The position numbers were made by a program, and so were the translations under genes. From Lachnospiraceae bacterium (GTDB taxonomy: Bacteria > Bacillota > Clostridia > Lachnospirales > Lachnospiraceae), in the NCBI GenBank assembly GCA_017540605.1, contig JAFYAS010000034.1:1-64000 (forward strand): a stretch of DNA of 64,000 nt. Direction: 5' to 3'. Below are positions 35,527-44,045 of this stretch, piece by piece. How positions within the stretch are numbered: the stretch's first letter is position 1; each line of letters opens with the position of its first letter. A model generated the notes under the pieces. The model saw only the letters and a program-made list of their open reading frames with translations. It had not been told where the DNA came from and made no database searches.

Positions 35527-37240
35527 AGTTATTCAATCCTTTATAGTACTTCTCAAGCTTCGGTCTCGCCTTTTCGTAGGCGGCTTGAAGCTTTGGATCA
35601 AATTGGGTTCCCATACCTTCCATGATGATCGTATTGGCCTTTTCAAAGTCGAAGGCCTCCTTGTAGACACGCTTACTTACAAGGGCGTCATAGACATCTG
35701 CGATAGCCATGATACGGGCTTCCAAGGGGATGTTGTCACCCTTTAGCTTTTCGGGATATCCTGAGCCGTCAAACCGTTCATGGTGATAGTGGGCTACATT
35801 TTCTGCGATAGCCTTGAAGGAAGTATCGTCTGTGTTCTCAAGGATCTTGTGTATGACACGCGCGCCTTCTTCGGCGTGCTTTTTCATCTTCTCGTATTCC
35901 TCGTCGGTAAAGCGACCGGGCTTTCTAAGAACCGCATCATCTACGGCAATCTTACCAAGGTCGTGCATGGGGGCAGCCTTTATCACATTCTCGCAGAATT
36001 CGGGAGAGAGAGATAGGCTTCCCTGCTTTTTGATCTCGTCTATCAGGATACGTACACCTTCGCTTGTTCGCATGATGTGACCGCCGGTTGAATTGTCACG
36101 ACTTTCTACCATCATCGCAAGACTCATAATGAGGTTGTCATGCATATCCACGATGTGCTTGGTTTTTTCCTCGACCTCTTCCTGAAGCTTTTCGTTGTAA
36201 TCGTCTATAAGTCTGATGTATTTTCTGTTGGCTGTATCATCCGTAAATGTCAGGATATAGCCTCTTTGTCGGTTACCAAGATAAAGATTATTAACATTTA
36301 CATTGTAGATCTTGTCATCATCGGGATTGCCTGTTTTTGATTTGGCGGTAAATACAAAGGTATTATCCTTTGGATCATTTTTGAAGGACTCTATATAGTG
36401 TCTCAGTTTTCTTTCGGTTGGCTTGTAGCCTATCATACTATCTACTGCTACATCATTAAGCTCGGGGACAAGCTCTCTTGCAACCTCGTTGCTACCCAGA
36501 TAATTGTTTTTAAGATTAAATGATATATAACCGATATCCCTGTCCTGTAGCATGGAATCTATGACTGTATCGCCCACATTGTAGAGATTGATCCTATATG
36601 CGATGGAAATAAATACTATCTCTGATAGCACATAACAAAGGGGTGTGATCTCAAGATTCATAGTAAGCTTTTTGCCTATAAGATATCCCCCCATGCTAAG
36701 AAGCTCCGGAATGATGAGCATATATATGATGGTTCTTGGAACCTGCTTTTTCTTAAACCATGAGTACACGATGGCAGCTACACCTATGATGGCGTAGAGA
36801 TAAATGATGATATAAAAGACTGTATGCATAAAGCCATAGTGTCTTGTGAGGATGCCAACGCCGTCAACCACCTCGAAGGAATAATCCTTGTAGAAGATAT
36901 CTGCATATCCAATGCTTAGAACTGAGAGATATGACAGAGTGCTGACTGTAAACATCATTACCTTGATCCATTTTCTGACTTCTATCTTGCAAAGATTGAG
37001 TATGCAGTTGGTGATGAAAAATTGAAGAAAGCATCCTCCAATATAGCTTATCTGTACCGAAATGACGGCTCTTTCTATATCTGTGGAGGTATAAGCCAAT
37101 ACATATCCTAAGCAGGAAATGGGGATTAAGGTAATGATCATATTCATATTGACATCAAAATGTCTGTGCCACATATAAATATATATTGTGGCACAAACAA
37201 GTGATATTAAGAATAGGATGCTATAAAAAATGATTACCAA
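35525..37240 (-). CDS. Membrane HD-GYP protein (cyclic-di-GMP phosphodiesterase)
   Basis: The 571-residue protein has seven predicted membrane helices in the first 215 residues, resembling the 7TM sensor module of some histidine kinases. A PAS-like region follows (about 225-345: IDSMLQDRDIGYISFNLKNN, later RGYILTFTDDT), with a short coiled coil near 350-375. The C-terminal HD-GYP domain has PMHDLGKIAVDD (about residue 425) and HHERFDGSGYPEKLKGDNIP (about 485), the metal-binding and GYP motifs of enzymes that hydrolyse cyclic di-GMP. The signal is unknown. It ends inside the outer stem of element B. Confidence 0.92.
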   Translation of the reverse strand: MVIIFYSILFLISLVCATIYIYMWHRHFDVNMNMIITLIPISCLGYVLAYTSTDIERAVISVQISYIGGCFLQFFITNCILNLCKIEVRKWIKVMMFTVSTLSYLSVLSIGYADIFYKDYSFEVVDGVGILTRHYGFMHTVFYIIIYLYAIIGVAAIVYSWFKKKQVPRTIIYMLIIPELLSMGGYLIGKKLTMNLEITPLCYVLSEIVFISIAYRINLYNVGDTVIDSMLQDRDIGYISFNLKNNYLGSNEVARELVPELNDVAVDSMIGYKPTERKLRHYIESFKNDPKDNTFVFTAKSKTGNPDDDKIYNVNVNNLYLGNRQRGYILTFTDDTANRKYIRLIDDYNEKLQEEVEEKTKHIVDMHDNLIMSLAMMVESRDNSTGGHIMRTSEGVRILIDEIKKQGSLSLSPEFCENVIKAAPMHDLGKIAVDDAVLRKPGRFTDEEYEKMKKHAEEGARVIHKILENTDDTSFKAIAENVAHYHHERFDGSGYPEKLKGDNIPLEARIMAIADVYDALVSKRVYKEAFDFEKANTIIMEGMGTQFDPKLQAAYEKARPKLEKYYKGLNN

Positions 37241-37302
37241 TTTGATATGTCTCCTTTAAAACTTGAAGATCAGTAACTGTATAATAACCGTTTCGGCAAG
37301 CA

Positions 37303-38028
37303 TTAATTTGCAAGCTTGATATCGATATCTCCGGTTGATGTTTTTAGCTCGCAGCTTCCTCCCTCTGATGAAGCGGGAACATTTACATCACCGGTGCTTG
37401 AGCTTGCACTAAAATTCTTTCCTGAAAGCAAGGTTCCTGTTATATCTCCGGTTGATGCATTGGCCTTTATGGTAGTAGCGTCGCAGGCATTGAAGGTGAT
37501 CTCTCCGGTTGATGCGGAAAGATTAAAGGCACCGCTTGCGATCACATTAGAAAGAGTGACATCTCCTGTACTTACATCAATAGTAAGATCCTTCAAGTTT
37601 AGATCTTTGATAGTGATCTCTCCGGTAGATGATTTGACGTTGACGTTCTCGTAATCCTTTTTAGGGATATATAGCGTGATCTTTGGTGATTTAAAGTCTG
37701 CATCAAAAATGAAGTGGAACTTCTTTTTATATTCGACATTGATGGTAAGAGTGTCATTATCTACCTTTATGTTGTGGATTGAATCCTCGCTTTCATCGTA
37801 GACAACCTTGCATTTCCCATCTTCAGTGGGAATGATCTCCAGATCATCTGTTGATAGATTTATCGAAAGGCTTTTGAAGCTTTCATCAACGTCGGTGGTT
37901 ATGGTTTCGTATTTCACATTGCTAAGCTTCTCGGGATCAAAGCCTGATATCGCAAACATTATACCACATATCACTGCGCCGATGACAAATAATATTAATG
38001 CTATTAAAAGTATTTTACCGCTGTTCAT
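37303..38028 (-). CDS. DUF4097-family membrane-anchored beta-strand repeat protein
   Basis: The 241-residue product has one N-terminal membrane helix (about 5-27) and then a beta-helix-like region with at least six repeats built on SSTGEITIKDL / VSTGDVTLSNV / ASTGDITGTLL. This is the DUF4097 pattern (putative adhesin). It is the third gene of the widespread padR-DUF1700-DUF4097 cassette, thought to respond to envelope stress. AGGAGAC-type ribosome site and an 18-base gap link it to the upstream gene. Confidence 0.88.
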   Translation of the reverse strand: MNSGKILLIALILFVIGAVICGIMFAISGFDPEKLSNVKYETITTDVDESFKSLSINLSTDDLEIIPTEDGKCKVVYDESEDSIHNIKVDNDTLTINVEYKKKFHFIFDADFKSPKITLYIPKKDYENVNVKSSTGEITIKDLNLKDLTIDVSTGDVTLSNVIASGAFNLSASTGEITFNACDATTIKANASTGDITGTLLSGKNFSASSSTGDVNVPASSEGGSCELKTSTGDIDIKLAN

Positions 38029-38046
38029 TATTCCTGTCTCCTTTAA

Positions 38047-38631
38047 TTAAATGAAAATAGATTTGATTCCCTGAAAAAGCTTGTCTGTAAGCCAGAAAAG
38101 ACCCTTTGTTATCAGTCTGCAGATCACAAATACTACCAATGAAACTGCGACTCCGATAAAACATCCTCCAATGGCGAAAACACCTAGGGCAATATTTCCA
38201 AATACGATATTGACTATCGCTAAGGGAATGCAGGCTATGGCAGTTATAGCAATGGCAAGGTTTGCTATGAAGAGGGATGCGATGACGGCCCAAAATGCGA
38301 TGTAAAGTGAAAGAACAACAGCGAAGGCGGCTATCATCAGGGAGCCCCAAAGAGGGAAGGAGATGACCAGACAAACAACCTCCCAAGCCTTTAAGGATCT
38401 TTTGCTCTTTACCTTGTCGCTAACAAGCTTTGAAAGTGGAATCTCGGAGGTGATATTTCCCACAACATCATCTACCGAGCCGATACTTGCTACAGCGTCT
38501 TCCTCAGAAAGACCATCCTCCATACGGTCATCGATGATCTCACTGTAAAAAGCCAGTCTTTCTTCAATGCCTTCAGGTGGAAGACCTGATAGTCTTTGCC
38601 GAAGCTCATATAAAAATTCATTTTTACTCAT
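38047..38631 (-). CDS. DUF1700-family membrane protein
   Basis: The 194-residue protein begins MSKNEFLYELRQRLSGLPPEGI and has the DUF1700 N-terminal helical domain (YSEIIDDRMEDGLSEEDAVASIGS). Three or four membrane helices follow (about 85-185). Its start overlaps the end of the PadR gene by eight bases. Genes of this type are usually controlled by the neighbouring PadR repressor. No enzyme activity is known. Confidence 0.9.
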   Translation of the reverse strand: MSKNEFLYELRQRLSGLPPEGIEERLAFYSEIIDDRMEDGLSEEDAVASIGSVDDVVGNITSEIPLSKLVSDKVKSKRSLKAWEVVCLVISFPLWGSLMIAAFAVVLSLYIAFWAVIASLFIANLAIAITAIACIPLAIVNIVFGNIALGVFAIGGCFIGVAVSLVVFVICRLITKGLFWLTDKLFQGIKSIFI

Positions 38632-38944
38632 TTTCCGAATCCTCCCTGGTTATAAATTGGTGGATCGCAAGGATCTCCTCCCAATCGTATTTAAATTCTC
38701 TTATCCGGTTAAGACCTTCATCTGTAATGTGATAATATTTTCTCAGTCTTCCCTCGTGCTCTATAGACCTGACTGTCAGCATATTCGCTGCTTCAAGCCT
38801 CTTTAAAATGGTATAGAGAGTGGATTCCGACAATTCAAGATAGGGCTTCATATCCTTGATGATCTTATAGCCGTAGGAATCCTCGTTTTTTATAGAGGCA
38901 AGTACACATACATCCAAAAGGCCGCGTTTTAATTGAATATCCAT
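38624..38944 (-). CDS. PadR-family transcriptional regulator
   Basis: The 106-residue protein is a winged-helix repressor of the PadR family. DVCVLASIKNEDSYGYKIIKD, then LSESTLYTILKRLEAANML and RKYYHITDEGLNRI, are the family's recognition-helix and wing segments. It is the first gene of a three-gene operon and probably represses that operon. A ribosome site (GGAGGT) lies before the ATG. Confidence 0.94.
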   Translation of the reverse strand: MDIQLKRGLLDVCVLASIKNEDSYGYKIIKDMKPYLELSESTLYTILKRLEAANMLTVRSIEHEGRLRKYYHITDEGLNRIREFKYDWEEILAIHQFITREDSENE

Positions 38945-39032
38945 TCCATACCTCCTTTTGTGTGATACATCGTAGCACGAAGTATATCACTTGTCAAGGT
39001 ATAAATTTGAGCTAACTTGAAATTTTTTTTTA

Positions 39033-39061
39033 TTGAGATAGGAAAGAGAGTGTGATAAAAT
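39033..39061 (+). promoter_or_regulatory. Probable promoter for the SH3 lipoprotein-leuCD genes
   Basis: TTGAGA (39033-39038), a 17-base spacer and TAAAAT (39056-39061) lie about 40 bases before the chosen ATG at 39099. Confidence 0.55.
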
Positions 39062-39098
39062 GTAGGTTGTTTATTTTGAAATGAGAGGTTTAGTTGAA

Positions 39099-39671
39099 AT
39101 GCTTAAACTAAAAAAGAGATTTGAAAAAATTATAGTGTTTGGCGGAGCTCTTGTTTTGCTATCCGGGTGTTCTCTGTTTCCTGAGGATGCATCGGTGCTT
39201 CCGGCTTCCGAAACATCAACCGGCAACGAATATGCTGACTCCCTTGCCAGAAAGATTGATGATTATGTTGACGAGGAAAAGCCGGCTGAGTATGATCCCG
39301 AGGCAGCAACATCCACAGGGAACGTAACCACTATTTTGGCTGATGGCACGGTGATCACCGATACTCAGGAGCCTGTGACGGATGAGAACGGAGAAGCTGT
39401 AGATGTGTCCGGGGGATCCGATGCTACGGAGCCTACAACTGAACCCGAGGTTGCAGATTTTGACGGTAAATTCGAAAAGAAGGATGACCTTGTGGAGGCT
39501 ACCGGCAATGTAACTGTTAGGGCAAAGCCCTCTACCTCCTCTGATCCGGTGATGCTTTTAAGAAAAGGAGAGACTATCCATCGTATAGGATATTCTGAGG
39601 ATTGGACAAAGGTTCAACACGAAAACAATCATTTTTATATCGCCAGCAAGTATTTAAAGCCGGCTGATTAA
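39099..39671 (+). CDS. Lipoprotein with C-terminal SH3b domain
   Basis: The 190-residue product has a lipoprotein signal with lipobox LSGC. An acidic Thr/Glu/Pro spacer of about 95 residues and a C-terminal bacterial SH3 domain (about 130-188: ATGNVTVRAKPSTSSDPV, ending FYIASKYLKP) follow. Such domains bind wall peptides or other surface ligands. The ATG at 39099 has GAGAGG upstream; the ATG at 39081 has none. leuC begins 18 bases after the stop, so read-through is possible even though the roles seem unrelated. Confidence 0.8.
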   Translation: MLKLKKRFEKIIVFGGALVLLSGCSLFPEDASVLPASETSTGNEYADSLARKIDDYVDEEKPAEYDPEAATSTGNVTTILADGTVITDTQEPVTDENGEAVDVSGGSDATEPTTEPEVADFDGKFEKKDDLVEATGNVTVRAKPSTSSDPVMLLRKGETIHRIGYSEDWTKVQHENNHFYIASKYLKPAD

Positions 39672-39689
39672 TGAAAAGGAGATAAAATT

Positions 39690-40949
39690 ATGGGAATGAC
39701 AATGACACAAAAGATATTGGCAGCACATGCCGGTCTTGATCATGTAGAGGCAGGACAGCTTATCGAGGCAGATCTTGATATGGTTCTTGGCAATGATGTG
39801 ACAACACCTGTCGCTATTCATGAGATGGACAAGTTCAACACAAAAGAGGTCTTTGATAAGGATAAGATCGCAATGGTGCTTGACCATTTTACACCGAATA
39901 AGGATATCAAGTCAGCAGAGCATTGTAAGTGCGTAAGAGAGTACGCAAAGGAGCATGATATCACCAATTTCTTCGATGTAGGTGAAATGGGAATAGAGCA
40001 TGCACTTCTTCCTGAAAAAGGCTTGGTTGTTGCAGGAGATGCAGTGATCGGTGCTGATTCCCATACCTGTACCTATGGTGCTCTCGGTGCATTTTCTACC
40101 GGTGTGGGAAGTACTGATATGGCAGCAGGAATGGCAACAGGAAAGGCCTGGTTCAAGGTTCCTTCCGCTATCAAGTTCAATATCACAGGCAAGTTCAATA
40201 AGTGGGTGAGTGGAAAGGATCTGATCCTTCATATCATCGGTATGATCGGTGTGGACGGCGCGCTTTATAAGTCAATGGAGTTTGTAGGCGACGGTATTGC
40301 AGAGCTTACAATGGATGATCGTTTTACTATTGCCAATATGGCTATCGAGGCCGGTGCAAAGAATGGAATCTTTCCAGTAGATGACAAGACCATCGCATAT
40401 ATGAAGGAGCATTCGGTAAGAGAATATAAGGTATATGAGGCAGACGCAGATGCGGTTTATGACGAGGAATATACCATAGATCTTTCTAAATTGAAGTCTA
40501 CAGTATCCTTTCCTCATTTGCCTGAGAATACACATACAATAGATGACTGTGGCGATATCGCTATCGATCAGGTTGTGATCGGATCATGTACCAATGGTCG
40601 TATGGACGATATGAGGATCGCTGCCAAGGTTCTTGAAGGAAAGAAGGTAAAGAAGGGACTTCGATGCATAGTGATCCCTGCTACTCAGGCTATCTACCTT
40701 CAGTCTATGGAAGAGGGACTTTTGAAGACATTTATCGAGGCGGGAGCTATAGTTTCAACACCTACCTGCGGTCCTTGTCTTGGAGGACATATGGGAATAC
40801 TTGCCCAGGGTGAAAAGGCAGTTGCCACCACCAACAGAAACTTTGTGGGAAGAATGGGTCATGTTGATTCGGAGATCTATCTTGCGTCCCCTGCTGTAGC
40901 TGCAGCATCAGCTATCACAGGCAAGATCTCAAGCCCTGATGAGCTTTAA
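39690..40949 (+). CDS. leuC: 3-isopropylmalate dehydratase, large subunit
   Basis: The 419-residue aconitase-family protein holds the [4Fe-4S] cluster for isomerising 2- to 3-isopropylmalate in leucine synthesis. Cluster cysteines lie in VIGSCTNGR and [11 protein letters not shown]. The substrate segment [15 protein letters not shown] is conserved. The 420-residue size is the short type found in anaerobes and archaea. AAAGGAGA precedes the ATG, and leuD follows after 20 bases. Confidence 0.95.
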   Translation: MGMTMTQKILAAHAGLDHVEAGQLIEADLDMVLGNDVTTPVAIHEMDKFNTKEVFDKDKIAMVLDHFTPNKDIKSAEHCKCVREYAKEHDITNFFDVGEMGIEHALLPEKGLVVAGDAVIGADSHTCTYGALGAFSTGVGSTDMAAGMATGKAWFKVPSAIKFNITGKFNKWVSGKDLILHIIGMIGVDGALYKSMEFVGDGIAELTMDDRFTIANMAIEAGAKNGIFPVDDKTIAYMKEHSVREYKVYEADADAVYDEEYTIDLSKLKSTVSFPHLPENTHTIDDCGDIAIDQVVIGSCTNGRMDDMRIAAKVLEGKKVKKGLRCIVIPATQAIYLQSMEEGLLKTFIEAGAIVSTPTCGPCLGGHMGILAQGEKAVATTNRNFVGRMGHVDSEIYLASPAVAAASAITGKISSPDEL

Positions 40950-40969
40950 TAGTTGAAAGGAGAACAAAG

Positions 40970-41458
40970 ATGAAGGTAAGCGGAACAGTACATAAATACG
41001 GTGACAATGTAGATACAGATGTTATCATCCCTGCAAGATATCTGAATTCATCAGATCCCAAGGAGCTTGCGAAAAACTGTATGGAGGATATCGACAAGGA
41101 TTTTGTAAATAGGGTTAAGCCCGGGGATATTATGGTTGCCAACAAGAACTTTGGTTGCGGATCATCAAGAGAGCATGCTCCCATAGCCATCAAGGCTTCA
41201 GGTATCAGCTGCGTTATCGCTGAGACATTTGCCAGGATATTCTTCAGGAATTCCATCAATATAGGACTCCCCATTATAGAGTGTCCTGAGGCTGCAAAGG
41301 CCATCGAAATGGGTGACGAGGTAGAGGTGGATTTCGACACCGGTGTCATCACCGATAAGACCAAGAATCTTACATTCAAGGGACAGGCATTCCCTCCCTT
41401 TATGCAGAAGATCATAAAAGCAGAAGGATTGGTAAATTACATTAACGATAAAGCTTGA
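40970..41458 (+). CDS. leuD: 3-isopropylmalate dehydratase, small subunit
   Basis: The 162-residue swivel domain partners LeuC. Motifs are [31 protein letters not shown] and [15 protein letters not shown]. The length matches the short LeuD form that pairs with the 420-residue LeuC. GAAAGGAG lies before the ATG, and a strong terminator follows directly. Confidence 0.96.
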   Translation: MKVSGTVHKYGDNVDTDVIIPARYLNSSDPKELAKNCMEDIDKDFVNRVKPGDIMVANKNFGCGSSREHAPIAIKASGISCVIAETFARIFFRNSINIGLPIIECPEAAKAIEMGDEVEVDFDTGVITDKTKNLTFKGQAFPPFMQKIIKAEGLVNYINDKA

Positions 41459-41459
41459 G

Positions 41460-41502
41460 AAATCAGGCACAACAAACACTTGTGTTTGTTCGTGCCTGAT
41501 TT
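41460..41502 (+). terminator. leuCD terminator
   Basis: AAATCAGGCAC-A-ACAAACAC pairs with GTGTTTGT-TC-GTGCCTGATTT, a very long stem with a short T run after it. Confidence 0.85.
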
Positions 41503-41544
41503 AGAGACCTAATGAATAATGAGCTTTTTTAAGGAGGTATCTTT

Positions 41545-41670
41545 ATGGTTGGTTTAGTAGGACTTGGATTGCTTGTGATCATAGTAGCGGTAGTTGTTGT
41601 GGTAGCTGTGGTAGCAGCGGTATCGGGATATTTTGCAGGCCCCAACCACGACAATGATGAGAATGCATAA
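41545..41670 (+). CDS. Short single-helix membrane peptide (41 aa)
   Basis: A strong AAGGAGG ribosome site lies eight bases before this ATG. The peptide is one hydrophobic helix of Val, Ala, Leu and Gly (about residues 2-30), followed by a short polar tail GPNHDNDENA. The good start signal and clean architecture argue that it is real. Small membrane peptides of this kind may regulate transporters, or may be toxins with an antisense partner. No function is assigned. Confidence 0.55.
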   Translation: MVGLVGLGLLVIIVAVVVVVAVVAAVSGYFAGPNHDNDENA

Positions 41671-41680
41671 AATACGAAAA

Positions 41681-41790
41681 GCCGCAGGAACGGAGAAAGG
41701 AGTAAGCCGTTCCTACGGCAAATGAATAGTCATATTTATTTTTATAATAGGCTAGAGCCAGTGCTTGTTTTATAGCGAGCACCGGCTCTT
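41681..41790 (+). terminator. Two consecutive hairpins after the small membrane-peptide gene
   Basis: GCCGCAGGAACGG (41681-41693) pairs with CCGTTCCTACGGC (41707-41719). AGAGCCAGTGCT (41754-41765) pairs with the segment ending GGCTCT (to about 41788) and is followed by TTTT. The second is a plausible terminator; the first may protect or regulate the small-gene RNA. Between 41791 and 41994 a 26-codon frame (41822-41902) has a good GGAGG site but no other support. Confidence 0.55.
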
Positions 41791-41994
41791 TTACTATATC
41801 ACTGATATGAGGAGGTGTGATATGTATGAGGTCCGATCCGAACATCGAACCTATAGCTTGATTATATACTATAATTGTGAACAAAGTATGTACAAGAAAT
41901 AAACTAAATCTTAACGTTGGTAAATTGTTGTTTACCCATAGTTTAAAATTCTTCCTTATTCCGTAACTGTTCAGAGCTGTAGTGAATAGTTATC

Positions 41995-42780
41995 TTATTC
42001 TATCTTTACAGCATATCCACCTGATGCATCGGTCTGCCCTTCGGGAAGAATGGCATCGATCTTTACAGCATATCCACCTGATGCGTCAGTTTGACCTTCG
42101 GGAAGGATAGCGCCCTCGGGGATCACGGGTACATAGTCCTCGGCGGGTTCTTCTGCTTCATTAAACTCCGGATCCTCGGTTACGATCTCAATCTCGTCAG
42201 CAAGCTTGGTATTTAGGTTCTTATCCCTCTCTCCGGGAATTGTAACACCCTCATTCATTCGCCTTATCACTGTCTTTACATAGCTCTGAGTTTCTTTGAA
42301 GGGTGGTATGCCGCCGTATTTTGCAACATTTCCACTTCCTGCATTGTAGGCTGCTAAAGCAAGCTCAACATTGCCATCATATTTTTTTAAAAGCTGTGAT
42401 ATAAGCTTTGCGCCTCCCATGATATTTTGTTCCGCATCATAGGGATCGGTGACGCCTAAGGATCTTGCTGTGGAAGGCATAAGCTGCATAACGCCCTTGG
42501 CGCCTGCCTTTGAGCCGGCCTTGGGATTGAAGCCCGATTCCGTCATTCCTATAGCTCGCAAAAGCCTTACATCAACACCATAGGTTCTGGCAGCTTCATC
42601 AAATATCTCAGTCAGAGTCTTTCCGCCCTGTTCATTTAATCTGCTTCTTAGGATACTTCCAAAATCCGATCCTATATTAACCTGGTTAGAAGTATTGCCT
42701 GTTGTTATCCTGCTATTTGCTACAGCCTTTGACAGTATGGGATTGTAGCTTAGCCCCAGGGTATCTATCATGATCATCAT
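41995..42780 (-). CDS. Lytic transglycosylase (SLT domain) without signal peptide
   Basis: The 261-residue protein has a Slt70-type transglycosylase domain (about 60-180): YGVDVRLLRAIGMTESGFNP with the catalytic Glu, SKAGAKGVMQLMP, and AAYNAGSGNV. These enzymes cut the glycan strand, forming 1,6-anhydro ends. No signal peptide is seen; the N-terminus (MIDTLGLSYNPILSK) resembles flagellar-type or otherwise exported muramidases. The C-terminus is an acidic linker followed by two copies of a unit reading AILPEGQTDASGGYAVKI. The target complex is unknown. Confidence 0.85.
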   Translation of the reverse strand: MMIMIDTLGLSYNPILSKAVANSRITTGNTSNQVNIGSDFGSILRSRLNEQGGKTLTEIFDEAARTYGVDVRLLRAIGMTESGFNPKAGSKAGAKGVMQLMPSTARSLGVTDPYDAEQNIMGGAKLISQLLKKYDGNVELALAAYNAGSGNVAKYGGIPPFKETQSYVKTVIRRMNEGVTIPGERDKNLNTKLADEIEIVTEDPEFNEAEEPAEDYVPVIPEGAILPEGQTDASGGYAVKIDAILPEGQTDASGGYAVKIE

Positions 42781-42970
42781 CTCCTGACGGTAATATATGT
42801 ATTATTCTAAAAAGTTATACCACATATGCTATATCGGATGATGGTATGTGAATCCTTAATCATTTATCAAAATCTGTGAAAACAATGTTGATATATGTTG
42901 TTTGTGATGTTACTATTATTCGTAACTATTAGATGGGGAAGGGGATAATAAAAAAAGGAATAGTGGTAAA

Positions 42971-43876
42971 ATGAATATCAATCAATTAAAGTATGTATTA
43001 GAGGTTGCCAATGCATCCTCCATGCGTGAAGCATCTACAAAGCTATATGTGTCGCAGCCTGCGCTGTCATCTTCTATCCGTGAACTGGAAGAAGAGCTTG
43101 GGATACTGATCTTTGAGCGTACCAACAAGGGAATATCTTTGACGGATGAAGGAAGAGATTTTATAAGCTATGCAAAAAAAGCGGTGGGTCAGTATAAGAT
43201 CCTTGAGGACAGATACTTGTCAGGAGACAGCGGAAAGGAGAGATTCTCTGTATCGACTCAGCATTACAACTTTGCTATCATGGCATTTACCCGTGTTATC
43301 CGGAAAATGAATCCCCAAAAGTACGATTTTTCGATCCATGAGACCAAGACAAAGGAAGTGCTTGATGATGTAAGAAGTTTAAAGAGCGAGGTGGGTATAG
43401 TTTCTTTTTCCGGCTCTAACGAGGCGGTGATCAAGAAGCTTTTCAAGGATTATGGTCTTTTATTCACACCTCTTATGAGAAAGGAAACCTACGTATATGT
43501 ATGGAAAAATCACGAATTCGCCAAAAGAAAGGCGGTTTCTATCGAGGAAATGCGCGATTATCCCTGTATATCCTTTGACCAGAGCAGTGACAGCAACTTT
43601 TATCTTACGGAAGAGGCCATGGCGGATTATTCCTTTGACAAAATGATCAAATCCGACGACAGGGCGACCACCATGGAGCTTATCGCGGAGCTTGGTGCCT
43701 ATTCCATCGGCTCGGGAATGTTGTCGGAGGACGATGCAATACTGAAGGGACTCGTGGCTATAAAGCTCAAGGAAGAAGATCCTCTGATCATAGGCTATAT
43801 CACAAGAAAAGGAAGTGCCCTGTCACAATACGGGGAGATCTATGTAAAGGAATTGTTAAAGTATAAAGTAATGTAA
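42971..43876 (+). CDS. LysR-family regulator (CysB/CysL-like), probable regulator of the sulfonate locus
   Basis: The 301-residue protein has the LysR winged helix at residues 1-60 (MNINQLKYVLEVANASSMREA, then LYVSQPALSSSIRELEEELG) and a periplasmic-binding-like effector domain to the end. It is the first plus-strand gene before the sulfonate transporter. A strong terminator then separates it from the transporter operon, which has its own promoter. LysR regulators of sulfur assimilation (CysB, CysL, CmbR) sense O-acetylserine or sulfur status, so a sulfur role is likely but inferred from context. Confidence 0.85.
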   Translation: MNINQLKYVLEVANASSMREASTKLYVSQPALSSSIRELEEELGILIFERTNKGISLTDEGRDFISYAKKAVGQYKILEDRYLSGDSGKERFSVSTQHYNFAIMAFTRVIRKMNPQKYDFSIHETKTKEVLDDVRSLKSEVGIVSFSGSNEAVIKKLFKDYGLLFTPLMRKETYVYVWKNHEFAKRKAVSIEEMRDYPCISFDQSSDSNFYLTEEAMADYSFDKMIKSDDRATTMELIAELGAYSIGSGMLSEDDAILKGLVAIKLKEEDPLIIGYITRKGSALSQYGEIYVKELLKYKVM

Positions 43877-43904
43877 GAAAATCTACACATACTGTGGCAA
43901 GCTG

Positions 43905-43941
43905 AATAGCCGGTGATAACTGATGCTTATCACCGGCTATT
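43905..43941 (+). terminator. Terminator after the LysR gene
   Basis: AATAGCCGGTGATAA pairs perfectly over 15 bp with TTATCACCGGCTATT around a seven-base loop. Confidence 0.85.
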
Positions 43942-43953
43942 AGTTTGTATGAA

Positions 43954-44003
43954 TTTACAAAATGAATTCTTCAAACTATAATAAACATACCTTGTTGGTA
44001 GGA
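43954..44003 (+). promoter_or_regulatory. Promoter of the sulfonate-assimilation operon with a dyad at the start site
   Basis: TTTACA (43954-43959), a 17-base spacer and consensus TATAAT (43977-43982) are followed by the dyad ATACC-TTGTT-GGTAG (43987-44001) at the expected transcript start. The dyad is a plausible operator, perhaps for a sulfur-responsive repressor; LysR proteins usually bind upstream of -35. Confidence 0.65.
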
Positions 44004-44045
44004 ATTAAATACCTGAGGAAAAAATATATAGAAAGAGGGAAAACT

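Noticed and set aside
41822-41902. 26-codon frame with a good GGAGG site
   Set aside because: It has no structural feature and lies after a terminator-like hairpin; kept only as a remark.
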